Shown: positions 51,905-61,721, numbered from the stretch's first letter. The stretch is 64,000 nt of DNA from Pseudomonas jessenii (GCF_002236115.1 NZ_NIWT01000003.1:372001-436000), one strand, 5' to 3'. The notes: generated by a model not told the origin, from the sequence alone. Numbers and translations: made by a program.

Positions 51905-52339
51905 TCAGCAAACCTCACGAGTCACCAGCATCCGCTCCCGAACCACGTCATACACCCAGTGGTAGACGTAGGTGTACGGCAGGAAGAACAGCAACACACC
52001 GATATCCAGCAAGAACGCCTGCCACAGGCTGACATTCAGCCACCAGGCGATCAGCGGCACGCCGAGGGCGACCAGGCCGCCTTCGAACAACAGCGCATGC
52101 ACCACGCGGACCCAGGCGTTGTGTGCGATGGCAAGGCGCTTGAGCAGCCGATCGAACATACCGTTGAAGACCACGTTCCAGGCCAGGGCCAGGCCGGCGA
52201 TGAGGATGGTGACCATGCCCATTTCCAGCATCGGTTTCTTCATGATCCAGGCCAGCAACGGGGTACAGATCAGGATGGCCAGCAGTTCGAAGCCGATGGC
52301 TTGAAAAATACGTTCAGTAATGGATTTGTTGGCGCTCAT
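51905..52339 (-). CDS. PACE family multidrug efflux transporter
   Basis: 144 residues from ATG 52339. Two bacterial transmembrane-pair units giving four helices: SITERIFQAIGFELLAILICTPLLAW with the conserved membrane Glu18, WNVVFNGMFDRL, then RVVHALLFEGGLVALGVPLIAWW and FLPYTYVYHWVYD. PACE proteins (AceI type) export biocides such as chlorhexidine and polyamines. Divergent LysR regulator matches the usual aceI-aceR layout. Confidence 0.9.
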   Translation of the reverse strand: MSANKSITERIFQAIGFELLAILICTPLLAWIMKKPMLEMGMVTILIAGLALAWNVVFNGMFDRLLKRLAIAHNAWVRVVHALLFEGGLVALGVPLIAWWLNVSLWQAFLLDIGVLLFFLPYTYVYHWVYDVVRERMLVTREVC

Positions 52340-52429
52340 GGCCGAACTCCCTTGGGTGACTGTGGTTGCCATGATCCATCAGCACACCGATACTTCATAA
52401 CCAATAACCATCGATCAAGGCGATAGCTC

Positions 52430-53284
52430 ATGGCCTCTCACGAAGTGTTGCTGGCGTTTGTCGAAGCCGCGACCCAAGGCTCGTTTTCCGCCGCGGCGCG
52501 CAAATTGGGCCGCAGTCAGTCGACCATCAGTGCGGCGGTGGCCAGCCTGGAAATCGACCTGAACCTGACGCTGTTCGACCGCAGCAGCCGCAAGCCCGGC
52601 CTGACCCCGGCCGGACACGTCATGCTGCAACGGGCCGAAGACATCCTGGCCGCCACCAGTCGCCTGGAAATAGCCGCCAGCCAACTGTCCCAAGGGGTGG
52701 AAGCGAAGCTGACGGTGGCGCTGTCCGATACCTATCAGTCGGACCGCTTCGAAGCCGCCCTCAGCGCCTTCGAGCAGCGTTACCCGGACCTGGAGCTCGA
52801 GTGTCTGATCGCCGAATGCGATGACCTGATGTCCCTGGTGCAAAGCGGCCGGGCGCAGATTGCCTTCGCCGAAATGCAGGACAGCTACCCGCCGGACCTG
52901 GTCAGTTCGACGGTGGACGAGCGCACGGAAATCGCCTTGTTCGTGTCCCCGACGCATCCTTTGGCGACGTTGGACCACATCGACCGGGACGTACTGCAGC
53001 AACACCGCGAACTGCGTCTGGCCACCATCATCAATCCCTATGAAAGCCGGGCGAAGGGCCGCGTCTGGTCGGCGCCAAGTTACCTGATGCTGCTGGAAAT
53101 GGCCCAGGGCGGATTCGGCTGGGCGCCGTTGCCCCGCTGGCTGGTCGAGCGATTCGGGCCTGGTACGTTGCAGGAACTGGTGGTGCGCGGCTGGCCGAAA
53201 ACGGTGTCGGTGGATGCGTTGTGGTCGCGGCTGAATCCGCCGGGGCCGGCGGGGAGCTGGTTGCTGGGCAAGATGCTGGAGTGA
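52430..53284 (+). CDS. LysR family regulator, probably of the PACE pump
   Basis: 284 residues. HTH 5-60 (VLLAFVEAATQGSFSAAARKLGRSQSTISAAVASLEIDLN), effector domain with LTVALSDTYQSDRFEAAL. Divergent, 90 bases from the PACE gene. Confidence 0.9.
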   Translation: MASHEVLLAFVEAATQGSFSAAARKLGRSQSTISAAVASLEIDLNLTLFDRSSRKPGLTPAGHVMLQRAEDILAATSRLEIAASQLSQGVEAKLTVALSDTYQSDRFEAALSAFEQRYPDLELECLIAECDDLMSLVQSGRAQIAFAEMQDSYPPDLVSSTVDERTEIALFVSPTHPLATLDHIDRDVLQQHRELRLATIINPYESRAKGRVWSAPSYLMLLEMAQGGFGWAPLPRWLVERFGPGTLQELVVRGWPKTVSVDALWSRLNPPGPAGSWLLGKMLE

Positions 53285-53297
53285 AGGTCCTTCGGCC

Positions 53298-53378
53298 CTT
53301 ATCGCGAGCAAGCTCGCTCCCACAGTATCGAGTACACCATCAATCCCTGTGGGAGCGAGCTTGCTCGCGATGAGGCCA
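53298..53378. repeat. REP pair between lysR and the ECF sigma gene
   Basis: ATCGCGAGCAAGCTCGCTCCCACAG and CCTGTGGGAGCGAGCTTGCTCGCGAT. Confidence 0.9.
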
Positions 53379-53389
53379 GAACGGCCGCA

Positions 53390-54625
53390 TCACTCCAACG
53401 CCTTGAGCCGCTCTTCGATAAACCGCTGCTCCGGCTCCTGTCGGGTCAACGCCAGCGCCCGCTCCCACGCGGCCCGCGCCTCCTGCTTGCGACCCAGTTG
53501 CCAACAGAATTGCGCCCGCGCCGAATGCGCCAGGTGGTAGTCGAGCAGTTCTCCCCGCTCCAGAATGGCGTCGACCAACGTCAGTCCCGCCAGCGGACCA
53601 TCGCGCTGCGAAATCGCCGCCGCACGATTCAACTCGATCACCGGCGACGGCACCGCCCGCAGCAGGACGTCATACAGACCGACAATCTGCGGCCAATCGG
53701 TTTCCCCCGCCGTCGGGGCTTCGGCGTGCACCGCTGCGATCGCCGCTTGCAGGCAATAGGGTCCGAATCGTCCCATGGTCAGCGCCCGCTCGACCAGCGT
53801 GCAGCCTTCGCTGATCAACCCGGCGTCCCACAGCGAACGGTCCTGTTCGTCCAGCACAATCAGCTCGCCGCTCGCCGAGGTCCTGGCCGGGCGACGCGAC
53901 TCGTGCAACAGCATCAACGCCAGCAAGCCCATCACCTCCGGTTCCGGCAACAGTTCCACCAGCAACCGGCCGAGGCGGATCGCTTCGCGGGTCAAATCCT
54001 CACGAATCAGTTCTGCCCCGATGGACGCCGAGTACCCCTCGTTGAACACCAGGTAAATCACCCGCAATACACTGTCCAGGCGCTCGGGTAACTCAGCGAG
54101 TGTCGGCACTTGATAAGGGATTTTCGCATCGCGGATCTTCGCCTTGGCGCGCACGATGCGCTGGGCGATGGTGGCCGGGGCCGAGAGAAAGGCCCGGGCG
54201 ATTTCTTCCGTGGTCAGGTCGCAGACTTCCCGCAGCGTCAGTGGCACTTGTGCGTCGGCCGCCAGGGCCGGGTGGCAGCAAGTGAAGATCAGCCGCAGGC
54301 GATCGTCTTCCACGTCTTCATCACTCCAGTCGGCCTGCTCCAGTTCCTCCAGTTGCGCGATCAGCAAGGGCTGCGACGCGGCAAAGCGTGCGCGCCGGCG
54401 CAGGGCATCGATGGCCTTGAAGCGCCCGGTGGACACCAGCCAAGCCCGCGGATTGTCCGGCACGCCGTCACGCTGCCAGCGTTCGACCGCGATGAAAAAC
54501 GCCTCGTGCAAGGCCTCTTCGGCGAGGTCGAAATCACCCAGCAAGCGAATCAGGGTCGCAAGAATCCGCCGCGACTCTTCGCGATAAACCCGCTCGACCT
54601 GCGCCTGAACCGGCAGCCCCGGCAT
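53390..54625 (-). CDS. ECF sigma factor with C-terminal TPR extension (ECF42-like)
   Basis: 411 residues. Sigma-2 region (VYREESRRILATLIRLLGDFDLAEEALHEAFFIAVERW), sigma-4 with RLIFTCCHPAL and LTTEEIARAFLSAPATIAQRIVRAKAKIRDA, then a 200-residue helical TPR-like extension (LLRAVPSPVIELNRAAAISQRDGPLAGL). This architecture, with an adjacent DGPF protein and no anti-sigma factor, is that of ECF42. One base separates it from the DGPF gene. Confidence 0.9.
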   Translation of the reverse strand: MPGLPVQAQVERVYREESRRILATLIRLLGDFDLAEEALHEAFFIAVERWQRDGVPDNPRAWLVSTGRFKAIDALRRRARFAASQPLLIAQLEELEQADWSDEDVEDDRLRLIFTCCHPALAADAQVPLTLREVCDLTTEEIARAFLSAPATIAQRIVRAKAKIRDAKIPYQVPTLAELPERLDSVLRVIYLVFNEGYSASIGAELIREDLTREAIRLGRLLVELLPEPEVMGLLALMLLHESRRPARTSASGELIVLDEQDRSLWDAGLISEGCTLVERALTMGRFGPYCLQAAIAAVHAEAPTAGETDWPQIVGLYDVLLRAVPSPVIELNRAAAISQRDGPLAGLTLVDAILERGELLDYHLAHSARAQFCWQLGRKQEARAAWERALALTRQEPEQRFIEERLKALE

Positions 54626-54626
54626 C

Positions 54627-54971
54627 TTAAGGATTCAACTGCCGAACGGGGCGCACTTCGACACTGCCGACCCGGGCCGCCGGTATGTTCCCGGCGACCT
54701 GGATGGCTTCGTTGAGGTCCTTGGCATCGATCAGATAAAACCCGGCCAGTTGCTCCTTGGTTTCAGCGAATGGCCCGTCGGTGATCGACACCTTGCCATT
54801 GCGCATGCGCACCGTGGTGGCGGTCTGCACCGACTCCAGCGCCTCGGCGGCGACCATCCGGCCACTGCCCTGGATCGACTCGGCATAGGCCATGCACTCT
54901 TCGTCCTTCGGGCTTTCCGGCAGCGAATGCAGCAACCGCTCATCGCTGTAGACCAGGCATAAATACTTCAT
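54627..54971 (-). CDS. YciI/DGPF domain protein
   Basis: 114 residues from ATG 54971 (AGGAG upstream). YCII-related fold: MKYLCLVYSDE, TVRMRNGKVSITDGPFAETKEQLAGFYLIDAKDLNEAIQVA, with the namesake DGPF. Partner protein of ECF42 sigmas, possibly modulating them or enzymatic. Confidence 0.9.
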   Translation of the reverse strand: MKYLCLVYSDERLLHSLPESPKDEECMAYAESIQGSGRMVAAEALESVQTATTVRMRNGKVSITDGPFAETKEQLAGFYLIDAKDLNEAIQVAGNIPAARVGSVEVRPVRQLNP

Positions 54972-55037
54972 CACGCTCTCCTTATCGAACGATCAACTAT
55001 GGCCGCTGATTGGCATTCTGGCTCGGCTTCCCGACGA

Positions 55038-55463
55038 TCAGGGCTTGAGGTCGAACAGCGTCGCGCCGCTGGTCATGTCGAATGGCGCCGACCAATGTTC
55101 GTGGACGATCTGCCACAGCCCGGCTTCTTGCCGATAGCAGGCGGTGACGCGCATCCAGCAGGACTGGGTTTCGCCCTTGTCGTTGGTGCCACCGCAATGT
55201 GCCAGCCAGTGAGCGAACGCAATTTCCTGGGACGGCTCGATGGTGATTTCGTCGAATTCGAAGATGTGCGGGCCGGGGCACATTTCCATGCAGGCCTGCC
55301 AATGCGCGCGATACGCCGGCTTGCCTTTGAATTGCAGGGCCTTGACCGCGTCGAAGGAGACGATGTCATCGGCATACAGAGCCATGACTTTTTCAATGTC
55401 CTTGGTCATGACCGCCTGACGATAGTTCTCGATGAGGTTCTGGATCTGGGTTTGCGAGTTCAT
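55038..55463 (-). CDS. SnoaL/NTF2-like protein
   Basis: 141 residues, NTF2 cone fold: IENYRQAVMTKDIEKVMALYADDIVSFDAVKALQFKGK, then SCWMRVTACYRQEAGLWQIVHEHWSAPF. Upstream in the same unit as the DGPF and sigma genes (66-base gap). Substrate unknown; a polyketide-cyclase-like or isomerase role is typical. Confidence 0.85.
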   Translation of the reverse strand: MNSQTQIQNLIENYRQAVMTKDIEKVMALYADDIVSFDAVKALQFKGKPAYRAHWQACMEMCPGPHIFEFDEITIEPSQEIAFAHWLAHCGGTNDKGETQSCWMRVTACYRQEAGLWQIVHEHWSAPFDMTSGATLFDLKP

Positions 55464-55604
55464 GGTGGTTCTCCGTGGTTTTTATAGTGAAGACACCCTT
55501 AGTCGTCTGGCGATCCGGTGAATCGACAGGTGAAATAAAAATAATCCGGGAAAGCAAACTCGCTAGAATCCGAGGCTCATTTGTGATGGAAAAAGGACAC
55601 TCCC

Positions 55605-56090
55605 GTGACAGCCCGACTCGTGCCTTATGAAAGCCTGAATGCGCTGCAGCGCCAGCAGGTCGAGGCCATTGAAGTGCATTCGGAACAGATCAGATTCTCG
55701 GGTGACATCCACGGCGCCTTGCACACGCTGTTGTCCAAGCCCGGCCCCGGCGTCAAGGGCTTCGCCCTGCTGGCCGAGGATGTGCCCGTCGCGTTCCTGC
55801 TGCTCAAGCGCCCGCCGGTGTTGCCGGCCTGGGCCGATGAGCACAGCGCCACGCTGCATGCGCTGCAAGTCGATCAACGCGTCCAGGGCAAGGGCTACGG
55901 CAAGGCCTGCCTGCAAGCGCTGCCCGAGGCGGCGCGCCTGGCCTGGCCGGAAATCAGGGGGCTGGAGCTGTCAGTGGATGCCGACAACGAAGCCGCCATC
56001 GCCCTGTACGCCAGGTTTGGCTTTGTCGACAGCGGCGAGGCGTACAAGGGCCGGATCGGGTATGAGCGGCGGATGGGGTTGGTGTTTTGA
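55605..56090 (+). CDS. GNAT family N-acetyltransferase
   Basis: 161 residues from GTG 55605 with AAAGGA upstream. GNAT motif A: LHALQVDQRVQGKGYGKACLQALPEAA (Q-x2-G-x-G), then ELSVDADNEAAIALYARFGF. Substrate unknown. Confidence 0.87.
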   Translation: MTARLVPYESLNALQRQQVEAIEVHSEQIRFSGDIHGALHTLLSKPGPGVKGFALLAEDVPVAFLLLKRPPVLPAWADEHSATLHALQVDQRVQGKGYGKACLQALPEAARLAWPEIRGLELSVDADNEAAIALYARFGFVDSGEAYKGRIGYERRMGLVF

Positions 56091-56118
56091 ACTCAGCCCC
56101 CACCAACACCACAAAACT

Positions 56119-56213
56119 ACTGTGGGAGCGAGCTTGCTCGCGATGGCGGCGTAACATTCAACATCGATGTCGACTGATAGTCCGCTATCGCGAGCAAGCT
56201 CGCTCCCACAGGG
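56119..56213. repeat. REP pair between two GNAT genes
   Basis: CTGTGGGAGCGAGCTTGCTCGCGAT and inverted ATCGCGAGCAAGCTCGCTCCCACAGG. Confidence 0.9.
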
Positions 56214-56226
56214 GATCTATGTCGGA

Positions 56227-56715
56227 TCAGAGTTCGAGCACCATCTCATGCCACGCCATGCCGCCATGGTCCGAGGCCGAGGGTTTAACGTAGGCAAAGC
56301 CGAACCCGGCATACAACGGAATATGCCGTTCCTTGCACATCAGGTTGATGGTGACCTTGCCCATCGCACGCATGCGCTCGATGAACTCGCCCATCAGGCG
56401 CTTGGCCAGGCCTTGGCCCTGATAATCCGGGTGCACCACCACCGACATGATCACCACATGCGGCCCGGCCGGGTCGTGGCCGATCAGTTCCTTGAACGCC
56501 TCGTCCGACATTTCCACCTGGAACGCCGCACCGGAGTTGATGAATCCGGCGACAACCCCGTCCACTTCAGCGACGATAAAACCCTCGGGCCAGGTGGCGA
56601 TGCGGGTGGCGATTTTCTCGCGGGTCGCGGCTTCGTCACCTTCGTAGGCAAGGGTTTCGATGGCAAAGCAGCGGTCCAGATCGGCGGGGGTGACGTTGCG
56701 GATGACGGTGTTCAT
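56227..56715 (-). CDS. GNAT family N-acetyltransferase
   Basis: 162 residues. MNTVIRNVTPADLDRCFAIE start, motif A VVIMSVVVHPDYQGQGLAKRLMGEFIERM, then MCKERHIPLYAGFGFAYV. Not closely similar to the neighbouring GNAT at 55605. Substrate unknown. Confidence 0.88.
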   Translation of the reverse strand: MNTVIRNVTPADLDRCFAIETLAYEGDEAATREKIATRIATWPEGFIVAEVDGVVAGFINSGAAFQVEMSDEAFKELIGHDPAGPHVVIMSVVVHPDYQGQGLAKRLMGEFIERMRAMGKVTINLMCKERHIPLYAGFGFAYVKPSASDHGGMAWHEMVLEL

Positions 56716-56812
56716 GGCAGCTCGGGATCAGCATGGGAAAGGCTGGGGATGATAAATCAGCTGCTGTGGGACATCGAGAGACGAATCGGCTGATCCGCCT
56801 CTCGTGCAGGTG

Positions 56813-57298
56813 TCATGCCTTGATCGGCAGCCAGATTTCCAGCTTGCCGGTGTTGAGTTTGGGGTTGAAGTCTTCGCTGTAGCGCTCGAACTCCGGAGCC
56901 GCCAATAGCTCGTGGCCGGACTGCGGCAGCCACGTGCCATGGATGTACTGAAAGGTTTGCGGCAGGGTGTCCAGCGGTCCTTTGTGTTCGAACACCACGT
57001 ACTGCTGCGGCTGAACTTCTACCCAGCGGTAGGTTTCGGGCAAGTCGTCGAGCTTGCTGATCTCGACCCCGGCGATGTAATCGAAGCCGCCCTTGCCGTC
57101 GAAATTGCAGCAGACACCGTAGGTGACTTCGCCTTTTTGGCCCGGAATATGGCCCAGATGCGGGATGAGTTTCTCCCAGAGTTCGGGAATGCCTTGAACG
57201 GATTGTTGGGTAAATGTTCCGCCAAGCCCTGCAATCAGCAGGAAGTGTCCGTGTTCGAAGCGTGGCTCCGCCAGTTCGACGCGTGTTTGCTCATCCAT
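56813..57298 (-). CDS. GyrI-like small-molecule-binding protein
   Basis: 161 residues, a stand-alone GyrI/AraC-effector-binding (SHS2) domain: FLLIAGLGGTFTQQSVQGIPELWEKLIPH, EVTYGVCCNFDGKGGFDYIAGVEIS, and YVVFEHKGPLDTLPQTFQYIHGTWLPQSG. No HTH. Probably binds or inactivates a small compound. Confidence 0.85.
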   Translation of the reverse strand: MDEQTRVELAEPRFEHGHFLLIAGLGGTFTQQSVQGIPELWEKLIPHLGHIPGQKGEVTYGVCCNFDGKGGFDYIAGVEISKLDDLPETYRWVEVQPQQYVVFEHKGPLDTLPQTFQYIHGTWLPQSGHELLAAPEFERYSEDFNPKLNTGKLEIWLPIKA

Positions 57299-57364
57299 GG
57301 CTCAACTCCTGGAGCAAAAAGTGGGTTCGGCTGGGAGTATAGAAGCCAAACCCGATTCGCCCAA

Positions 57365-58027
57365 TTACAGGGCGTGCAATTGCTCGACGGCGCCTGAACC
57401 GACAAACTCGTTATAACCCGATAGGATCACGTAGACTGCGAAATAACAGAAGATCGCTGCCGATGCCATGTAGGAGTAACGCAGTAACTTGTCGCCGAGC
57501 AACTTGCCGCCGTGGCTCGCGGCGAAGCACAGCCCGACACACCAGAGAATCCCTGCGCAGAGAAAACCGCCGAGAAACAACGCCGAACTGAGGGCGCCAC
57601 CGCCGCCGGAACGGGCGATCAGCGTGCCACCCACCGCAGCGAACCAGAGAATCGCGCTGGGCGACGACATGGCCAGGAAGATCCCGCGAAAGAACTCCTT
57701 GCGATGGGAGTTGTGCCCCACCTCGGCCGATTGCGCCAGCACCGCTTCGTGGTGAATCGCCGAATAGATCATCTTCGCCGCGAAGTACACCAGCAGCGCC
57801 GAGCCACCGATCCACAACACCCAGCGCACGGTTTCGTATTGCAGCAACACGGTCATGCCGGCCAGTGCCAGTACCGCGTAGATCAGGTCGCCGACACAGG
57901 TCCCCAGCCCCAGCGCAAACCCCTGGAAATAGCCGCGCTGCATGGCCAGGGTGATCATCGCGATGTTGGCCACGCCGATATCCAGGCACAGCGAGAGGCT
58001 CAGCAAGAAGCCGCTGGTAAATTCCAT
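57365..58027 (-). CDS. LysE family amino-acid exporter
   Basis: 220 residues, about six membrane helices. LysE/RhtB pattern: AMQRGYFQGFALGLGTCVGDLIYAVLALAG, then FRGIFLAMSSPSAILWFAAVGGTLIA. Divergent from alaC. Substrate not predictable. Confidence 0.87.
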   Translation of the reverse strand: MEFTSGFLLSLSLCLDIGVANIAMITLAMQRGYFQGFALGLGTCVGDLIYAVLALAGMTVLLQYETVRWVLWIGGSALLVYFAAKMIYSAIHHEAVLAQSAEVGHNSHRKEFFRGIFLAMSSPSAILWFAAVGGTLIARSGGGGALSSALFLGGFLCAGILWCVGLCFAASHGGKLLGDKLLRYSYMASAAIFCYFAVYVILSGYNEFVGSGAVEQLHAL

Positions 58028-58166
58028 CGAACCCTATCCTTCGGAAAAATTTGTTTACATTGAGGCTGGACAGTCTGCCACAGCTGCCCTTACATTCCGC
58101 CACAGGTCACCGCAGTGACCAGCGTCGCTCGGACGGTTCCGGGCGCTTACGTTATCCGAGGCAACA

Positions 58167-59384
58167 ATGGCCGAACAAGGTTCGCCGCGCCGCTTTGCGC
58201 GCATAGATCGACTCCCCCCTTACGTTTTCAACATCACTGCCGAGCTGAAGATGGCCGCCCGTCGTCGTGGCGAAGACATCATCGACTTGAGCATGGGCAA
58301 CCCCGACGGCGCCACGCCGCCGCACATCGTCGAAAAACTCGTCACGGTAGCCCAGCGCGAAGACACCCACGGCTACTCGACGTCCAAGGGCATTCCGCGC
58401 CTGCGCAGGGCGATTTCCAACTGGTACAAGGACCGCTACGAGGTCGACATCGACCCGGAAAGCGAAGCCATTGTCACCATCGGCTCCAAGGAAGGCCTGG
58501 CGCATCTGATGCTGGCCACCCTGGATCAGGGCGACACCGTGCTCGTGCCCAACCCGAGCTACCCGATTCACATCTACGGTGCCGTGATTGCCGGCGCCCA
58601 GGTGCGGTCGGTGCCGCTGGTGCCGGGCGTGGATTTCTTCGCTGAACTGGAGCGGGCCATTCGCGGTTCGATCCCGAAGCCGAAGATGATGATCCTCGGT
58701 TTCCCGTCCAACCCGACCGCCCAGTGCGTGGAGCTGGATTTCTTCGAACGAGTGATCGCCCTCGCCAAGCAGTACGACGTGCTTGTGGTACACGACCTGG
58801 CCTACGCCGACATCGTCTACGACGGCTGGAAAGCCCCGTCGATCATGCAAGTGCCCGGGGCCAAGGACATTGCGGTGGAGTTTTTCACCCTGTCCAAGAG
58901 CTACAACATGGCCGGCTGGCGCATTGGCTTCATGGTCGGCAACCCGGAACTGGTCAATGCCCTGGCGCGGATCAAGAGCTACCACGACTACGGCACCTTC
59001 ACTCCGCTGCAAGTGGCGGCCATCGCTGCGCTTGAAGGCGATCAGCAATGCGTGCGCGACATCGCCGAGCAGTATCGGCAGCGGCGCAATGTGCTGGTCA
59101 AGGGTCTGCATGAACTGGGCTGGATGGTGGAAAACCCGAAAGCGTCGATGTATGTCTGGGCCAAGATTCCCGAGGCCTATGCGCACCTGGGCTCGCTGGA
59201 GTTCGCCAAGAAACTGCTGGCCGAAGCCAAGGTGTGTGTCTCGCCGGGCGTCGGGTTTGGCGAGTACGGTGACGATCACGTGCGCTTCGCCCTGATCGAA
59301 AACCAGGACCGGATTCGTCAGGCCGTACGCGGGATTCGCGGGATGTTCAGGGCGGATGGGTTGGCACCGAAAACCAACGCCTGA
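58167..59384 (+). CDS. alaC: Alanine aminotransferase AlaC
   Basis: 405 residues, class I PLP aminotransferase: [73 protein letters not shown], and [19 protein letters not shown] (PLP Lys). Converts pyruvate and glutamate to alanine in E. coli AlaC. Single gene ending at a REP pair and terminator. Confidence 0.9.
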   Translation: MAEQGSPRRFARIDRLPPYVFNITAELKMAARRRGEDIIDLSMGNPDGATPPHIVEKLVTVAQREDTHGYSTSKGIPRLRRAISNWYKDRYEVDIDPESEAIVTIGSKEGLAHLMLATLDQGDTVLVPNPSYPIHIYGAVIAGAQVRSVPLVPGVDFFAELERAIRGSIPKPKMMILGFPSNPTAQCVELDFFERVIALAKQYDVLVVHDLAYADIVYDGWKAPSIMQVPGAKDIAVEFFTLSKSYNMAGWRIGFMVGNPELVNALARIKSYHDYGTFTPLQVAAIAALEGDQQCVRDIAEQYRQRRNVLVKGLHELGWMVENPKASMYVWAKIPEAYAHLGSLEFAKKLLAEAKVCVSPGVGFGEYGDDHVRFALIENQDRIRQAVRGIRGMFRADGLAPKTNA

Positions 59385-59394
59385 TACATATCCC

Positions 59395-59488
59395 CCTGTG
59401 GGAGCGGGCTTGCTCGCGATAGCGGTGTTTCAGTCGCCATTAAAGTTGACTGATACGACGCCATCGCGAGCAAGCTCGCTCCCACAGT
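59395..59488. repeat. REP pair after alaC
   Basis: CCTGTGGGAGCGGGCTTGCTCGCGAT and inverted ATCGCGAGCAAGCTCGCTCCCACAG. Confidence 0.9.
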
Positions 59489-59522
59489 GGATTTATGTAC
59501 AACCTGTAAATCGATCACCCAC

Positions 59523-59550
59523 AAAAAAACCGCATCGCTGCGGTTTTTTT
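59523..59550. terminator. Bidirectional terminator alaC / gntT
   Basis: AAAAAAACCGCA-tcgc-TGCGGTTTTTTT; stem with A and T tracts facing both convergent genes. Confidence 0.88.
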
Positions 59551-59566
59551 GTGTCTGTCGAATCGC

Positions 59567-60919
59567 TTAGACGAACAGCGACAACAACAAGATAAAGCCC
59601 AGGCCAACCACGGAGAGGATGGTTTCCATCGCGGTCCAGGTCTTGAAGGTTTCGGCCACGGTCATGTTGAAGTACTGCTTCACCAACCAGAAACCGGCGT
59701 CGTTGACGTGGGACAGGATCAGGGACCCTGCACCGGTGGCCAGCACCAGCAGCTCACGGTTCACGCCCGGAATCATCCCCACCACCGGCACCACGATGCC
59801 GGCGCCAGTGATGGTCGCCACGGTCGCTGAACCGGTCGCGATACGAATCACCGCCGCCACCAGCCAGGCCAGCAGGATCGGCGAGATCTGTGCGTTCACC
59901 GCCATGTGGCCGATCACGTCACCCACACCGCTGGTCACCAGCATCTGCTTGAAGCCACCACCGGCACCGATGATCAGGATGATCGCGGCGGTCGGCGCGA
60001 GGCTGGCATCCAGCCATTTCATCATTTGGCTGGAACCGATGCCCTGCTTGTAGCCGAAGGTATACAGCGACAGCAGCAATGCCAGCAGCAACGCCGAAAT
60101 CGGGTGACCGATCAGGTCCATGAAGGCGCGGAAGATGTTGCCATCGGGCAGCACCACGTCGGCAAACGTCTTGAGCAGCATCAGGAACACCGGCAGCAGC
60201 ACGGTCACCAGCGTGATGCCGAAGCTCGGCAGTTCAGCCGAATCCGTTTCGCGCGACAGTTGATCCACCAGCTCCTGGTTCGGATGACCGGGAATGTGCT
60301 TGGCAATGAACGTACCGAAGATCGGGCCAGCGATGATGGCGGTTGGCAACGCAACGATCAGGCCGTACAGAATGGTCTTGCCGATGTCGGCACCGAACAC
60401 GCCGATGGCCAGCAGCGGACCCGGGTGCGGCGGCACCAGGCCGTGTACCGCGGACAGACCGGCCAGCAGCGGGATACCGATCTTGATGATCGACACGCCA
60501 GTGCGACGGGCCACGATGAACACCAGCGGAATCAGCAGCACGAAGCCGATTTCGAAGAACAGCGGAATGCCGACCAGGAACGCGGCGAACATCATCGCCC
60601 ACTGCACCTTGTCCTTGCCGAAGGCGCGGATCAACGTCTGCGCAATCTGATCCGCACCGCCTGATTCGGCCATCATTTTGCCGAGCATGGTGCCCAGTGC
60701 CAGGATGATGCCGACGAAACCAAGCACGCCACCGAAGCCGTCCTGGAACGCCTTGATGATGGTGCCGATCGGCATGCCGGAGGTCAGCCCGAGGAAGGCT
60801 GCGGCGATGATCAGTGCGAGGAATGGGTGCAACTTGAACTTGGTGATCAGGACGATAAGCCCGATCACCGTGACCACTGCATCGAGCAGCAGGAACGTCT
60901 CGTGGGACATGCCAAACAT
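59567..60919 (-). CDS. gntT: Gluconate:H+ symporter, GntP family
   Basis: 450 residues, 12-14 membrane helices. GntP signature regions: LGTMLGKMMAESGGADQIAQTL, GLSAVHGLVPPHPGPLLAIGVFGADIGKTILYGL, and ATGSATVATITGAG. Gluconate uptake is inferred from gntK 81 bases upstream on the same strand and gntR divergent. In Pseudomonas also called gnuT. Confidence 0.92.
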   Translation of the reverse strand: MFGMSHETFLLLDAVVTVIGLIVLITKFKLHPFLALIIAAAFLGLTSGMPIGTIIKAFQDGFGGVLGFVGIILALGTMLGKMMAESGGADQIAQTLIRAFGKDKVQWAMMFAAFLVGIPLFFEIGFVLLIPLVFIVARRTGVSIIKIGIPLLAGLSAVHGLVPPHPGPLLAIGVFGADIGKTILYGLIVALPTAIIAGPIFGTFIAKHIPGHPNQELVDQLSRETDSAELPSFGITLVTVLLPVFLMLLKTFADVVLPDGNIFRAFMDLIGHPISALLLALLLSLYTFGYKQGIGSSQMMKWLDASLAPTAAIILIIGAGGGFKQMLVTSGVGDVIGHMAVNAQISPILLAWLVAAVIRIATGSATVATITGAGIVVPVVGMIPGVNRELLVLATGAGSLILSHVNDAGFWLVKQYFNMTVAETFKTWTAMETILSVVGLGFILLLSLFV

Positions 60920-61000
60920 TAGGGGTGTCTCCTGGTTGTTGTTGTTATTAAAGCGGGTTGATCAGAAGTCGTGAGGACAGCGCTGTCTTTGCGAGCACAG

Positions 61001-61534
61001 TCATACCGCCTGTTTCAGGCCGTTCGCCTGCCACCAGGCATGAGCCTGCGCCGCCAGTTGCTCGACGCTATAGGTCGAAGCATCCAGCGCCAGGGTCAAC
61101 GGCTCGCCGACGGGCGATTCGAGGGTGGCGAACTGGCTGTCGATCAGGGTCGACGGCATGAAGTGGCCTGGCCGATGGGAGACACGGTCGGCGGCGACTT
61201 CGGGGGTCAACTCAAGGAACACAAAGCCCAGGCCCGGCAAGGCACTGCGCAGACGTTCACGATAGACGTGCTTGAGAGCCGAACAGGTCAGCACCGGGCG
61301 CTGGCCCTTGGCGTCGACACGGCGCAGTTCATCGCACAGGCTGTCGAGCCAGCCGGCACGGTCTTCATCGTTCAGGGGAATCCCCGCGCTCATCTTTTCG
61401 ATATTGGCGGCAGGGTGAAAAGAGTCGCCTTCAATGGCAGTGGCGCCGCTCAAATGGCACAAGGCCTCGCTGACGCACGTCTTGCCGCAACCGGCAACGC
61501 CCATGATGACCAGGGCGGTGATGGGATGATTCAT
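61001..61534 (-). CDS. gntK: Gluconokinase
   Basis: 177 residues. P-loop GVAGCGKT (12-19), then EGDSFHPAANIEKMSAGIPLNDEDRAGWL, the gluconokinase hallmark, and VLTCSALKHVYRERLR. Phosphorylates gluconate to 6-phosphogluconate for the Entner-Doudoroff pathway. First gene of gntK-gntT. Confidence 0.95.
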   Translation of the reverse strand: MNHPITALVIMGVAGCGKTCVSEALCHLSGATAIEGDSFHPAANIEKMSAGIPLNDEDRAGWLDSLCDELRRVDAKGQRPVLTCSALKHVYRERLRSALPGLGFVFLELTPEVAADRVSHRPGHFMPSTLIDSQFATLESPVGEPLTLALDASTYSVEQLAAQAHAWWQANGLKQAV

Positions 61535-61555
61535 GTAACACCTCAGCGCGCAGAC

Positions 61556-61569
61556 AGCGCTACCTTTGC
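61556..61569 (-). promoter_or_regulatory. Putative GntR operator near gntK
   Basis: Minus strand GC-A-AAG-G-TAGCGCT, one mismatch-type change from the P. aeruginosa GntR operator AC-N-AAG-N-TAGCGCT as I recall it; 22 bases upstream of the gntK ATG. Confidence 0.6.
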
Positions 61570-61707
61570 CAGTTATGACACCAGATCAAAAGCAGAAGTT
61601 GCCGACGCCTTTCTTGTCATTTTATGGGTTGCAGCAGGTTAGGTCCCAACACCAAAAAGCAAGGATCAGGCGAACCCTTGCTCACGCATTTGCAGCTGCA
61701 TCGAGAC

Positions 61708-61721
61708 AGCGCTACCTTAGT
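61708..61721 (-). promoter_or_regulatory. Putative GntR operator near gntR
   Basis: Minus strand AC-T-AAG-G-TAGCGCT, exact match to that operator form; shares AGCGCTACCTT with the site at 61556. 29 bases before the gntR ATG. Confidence 0.7.
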
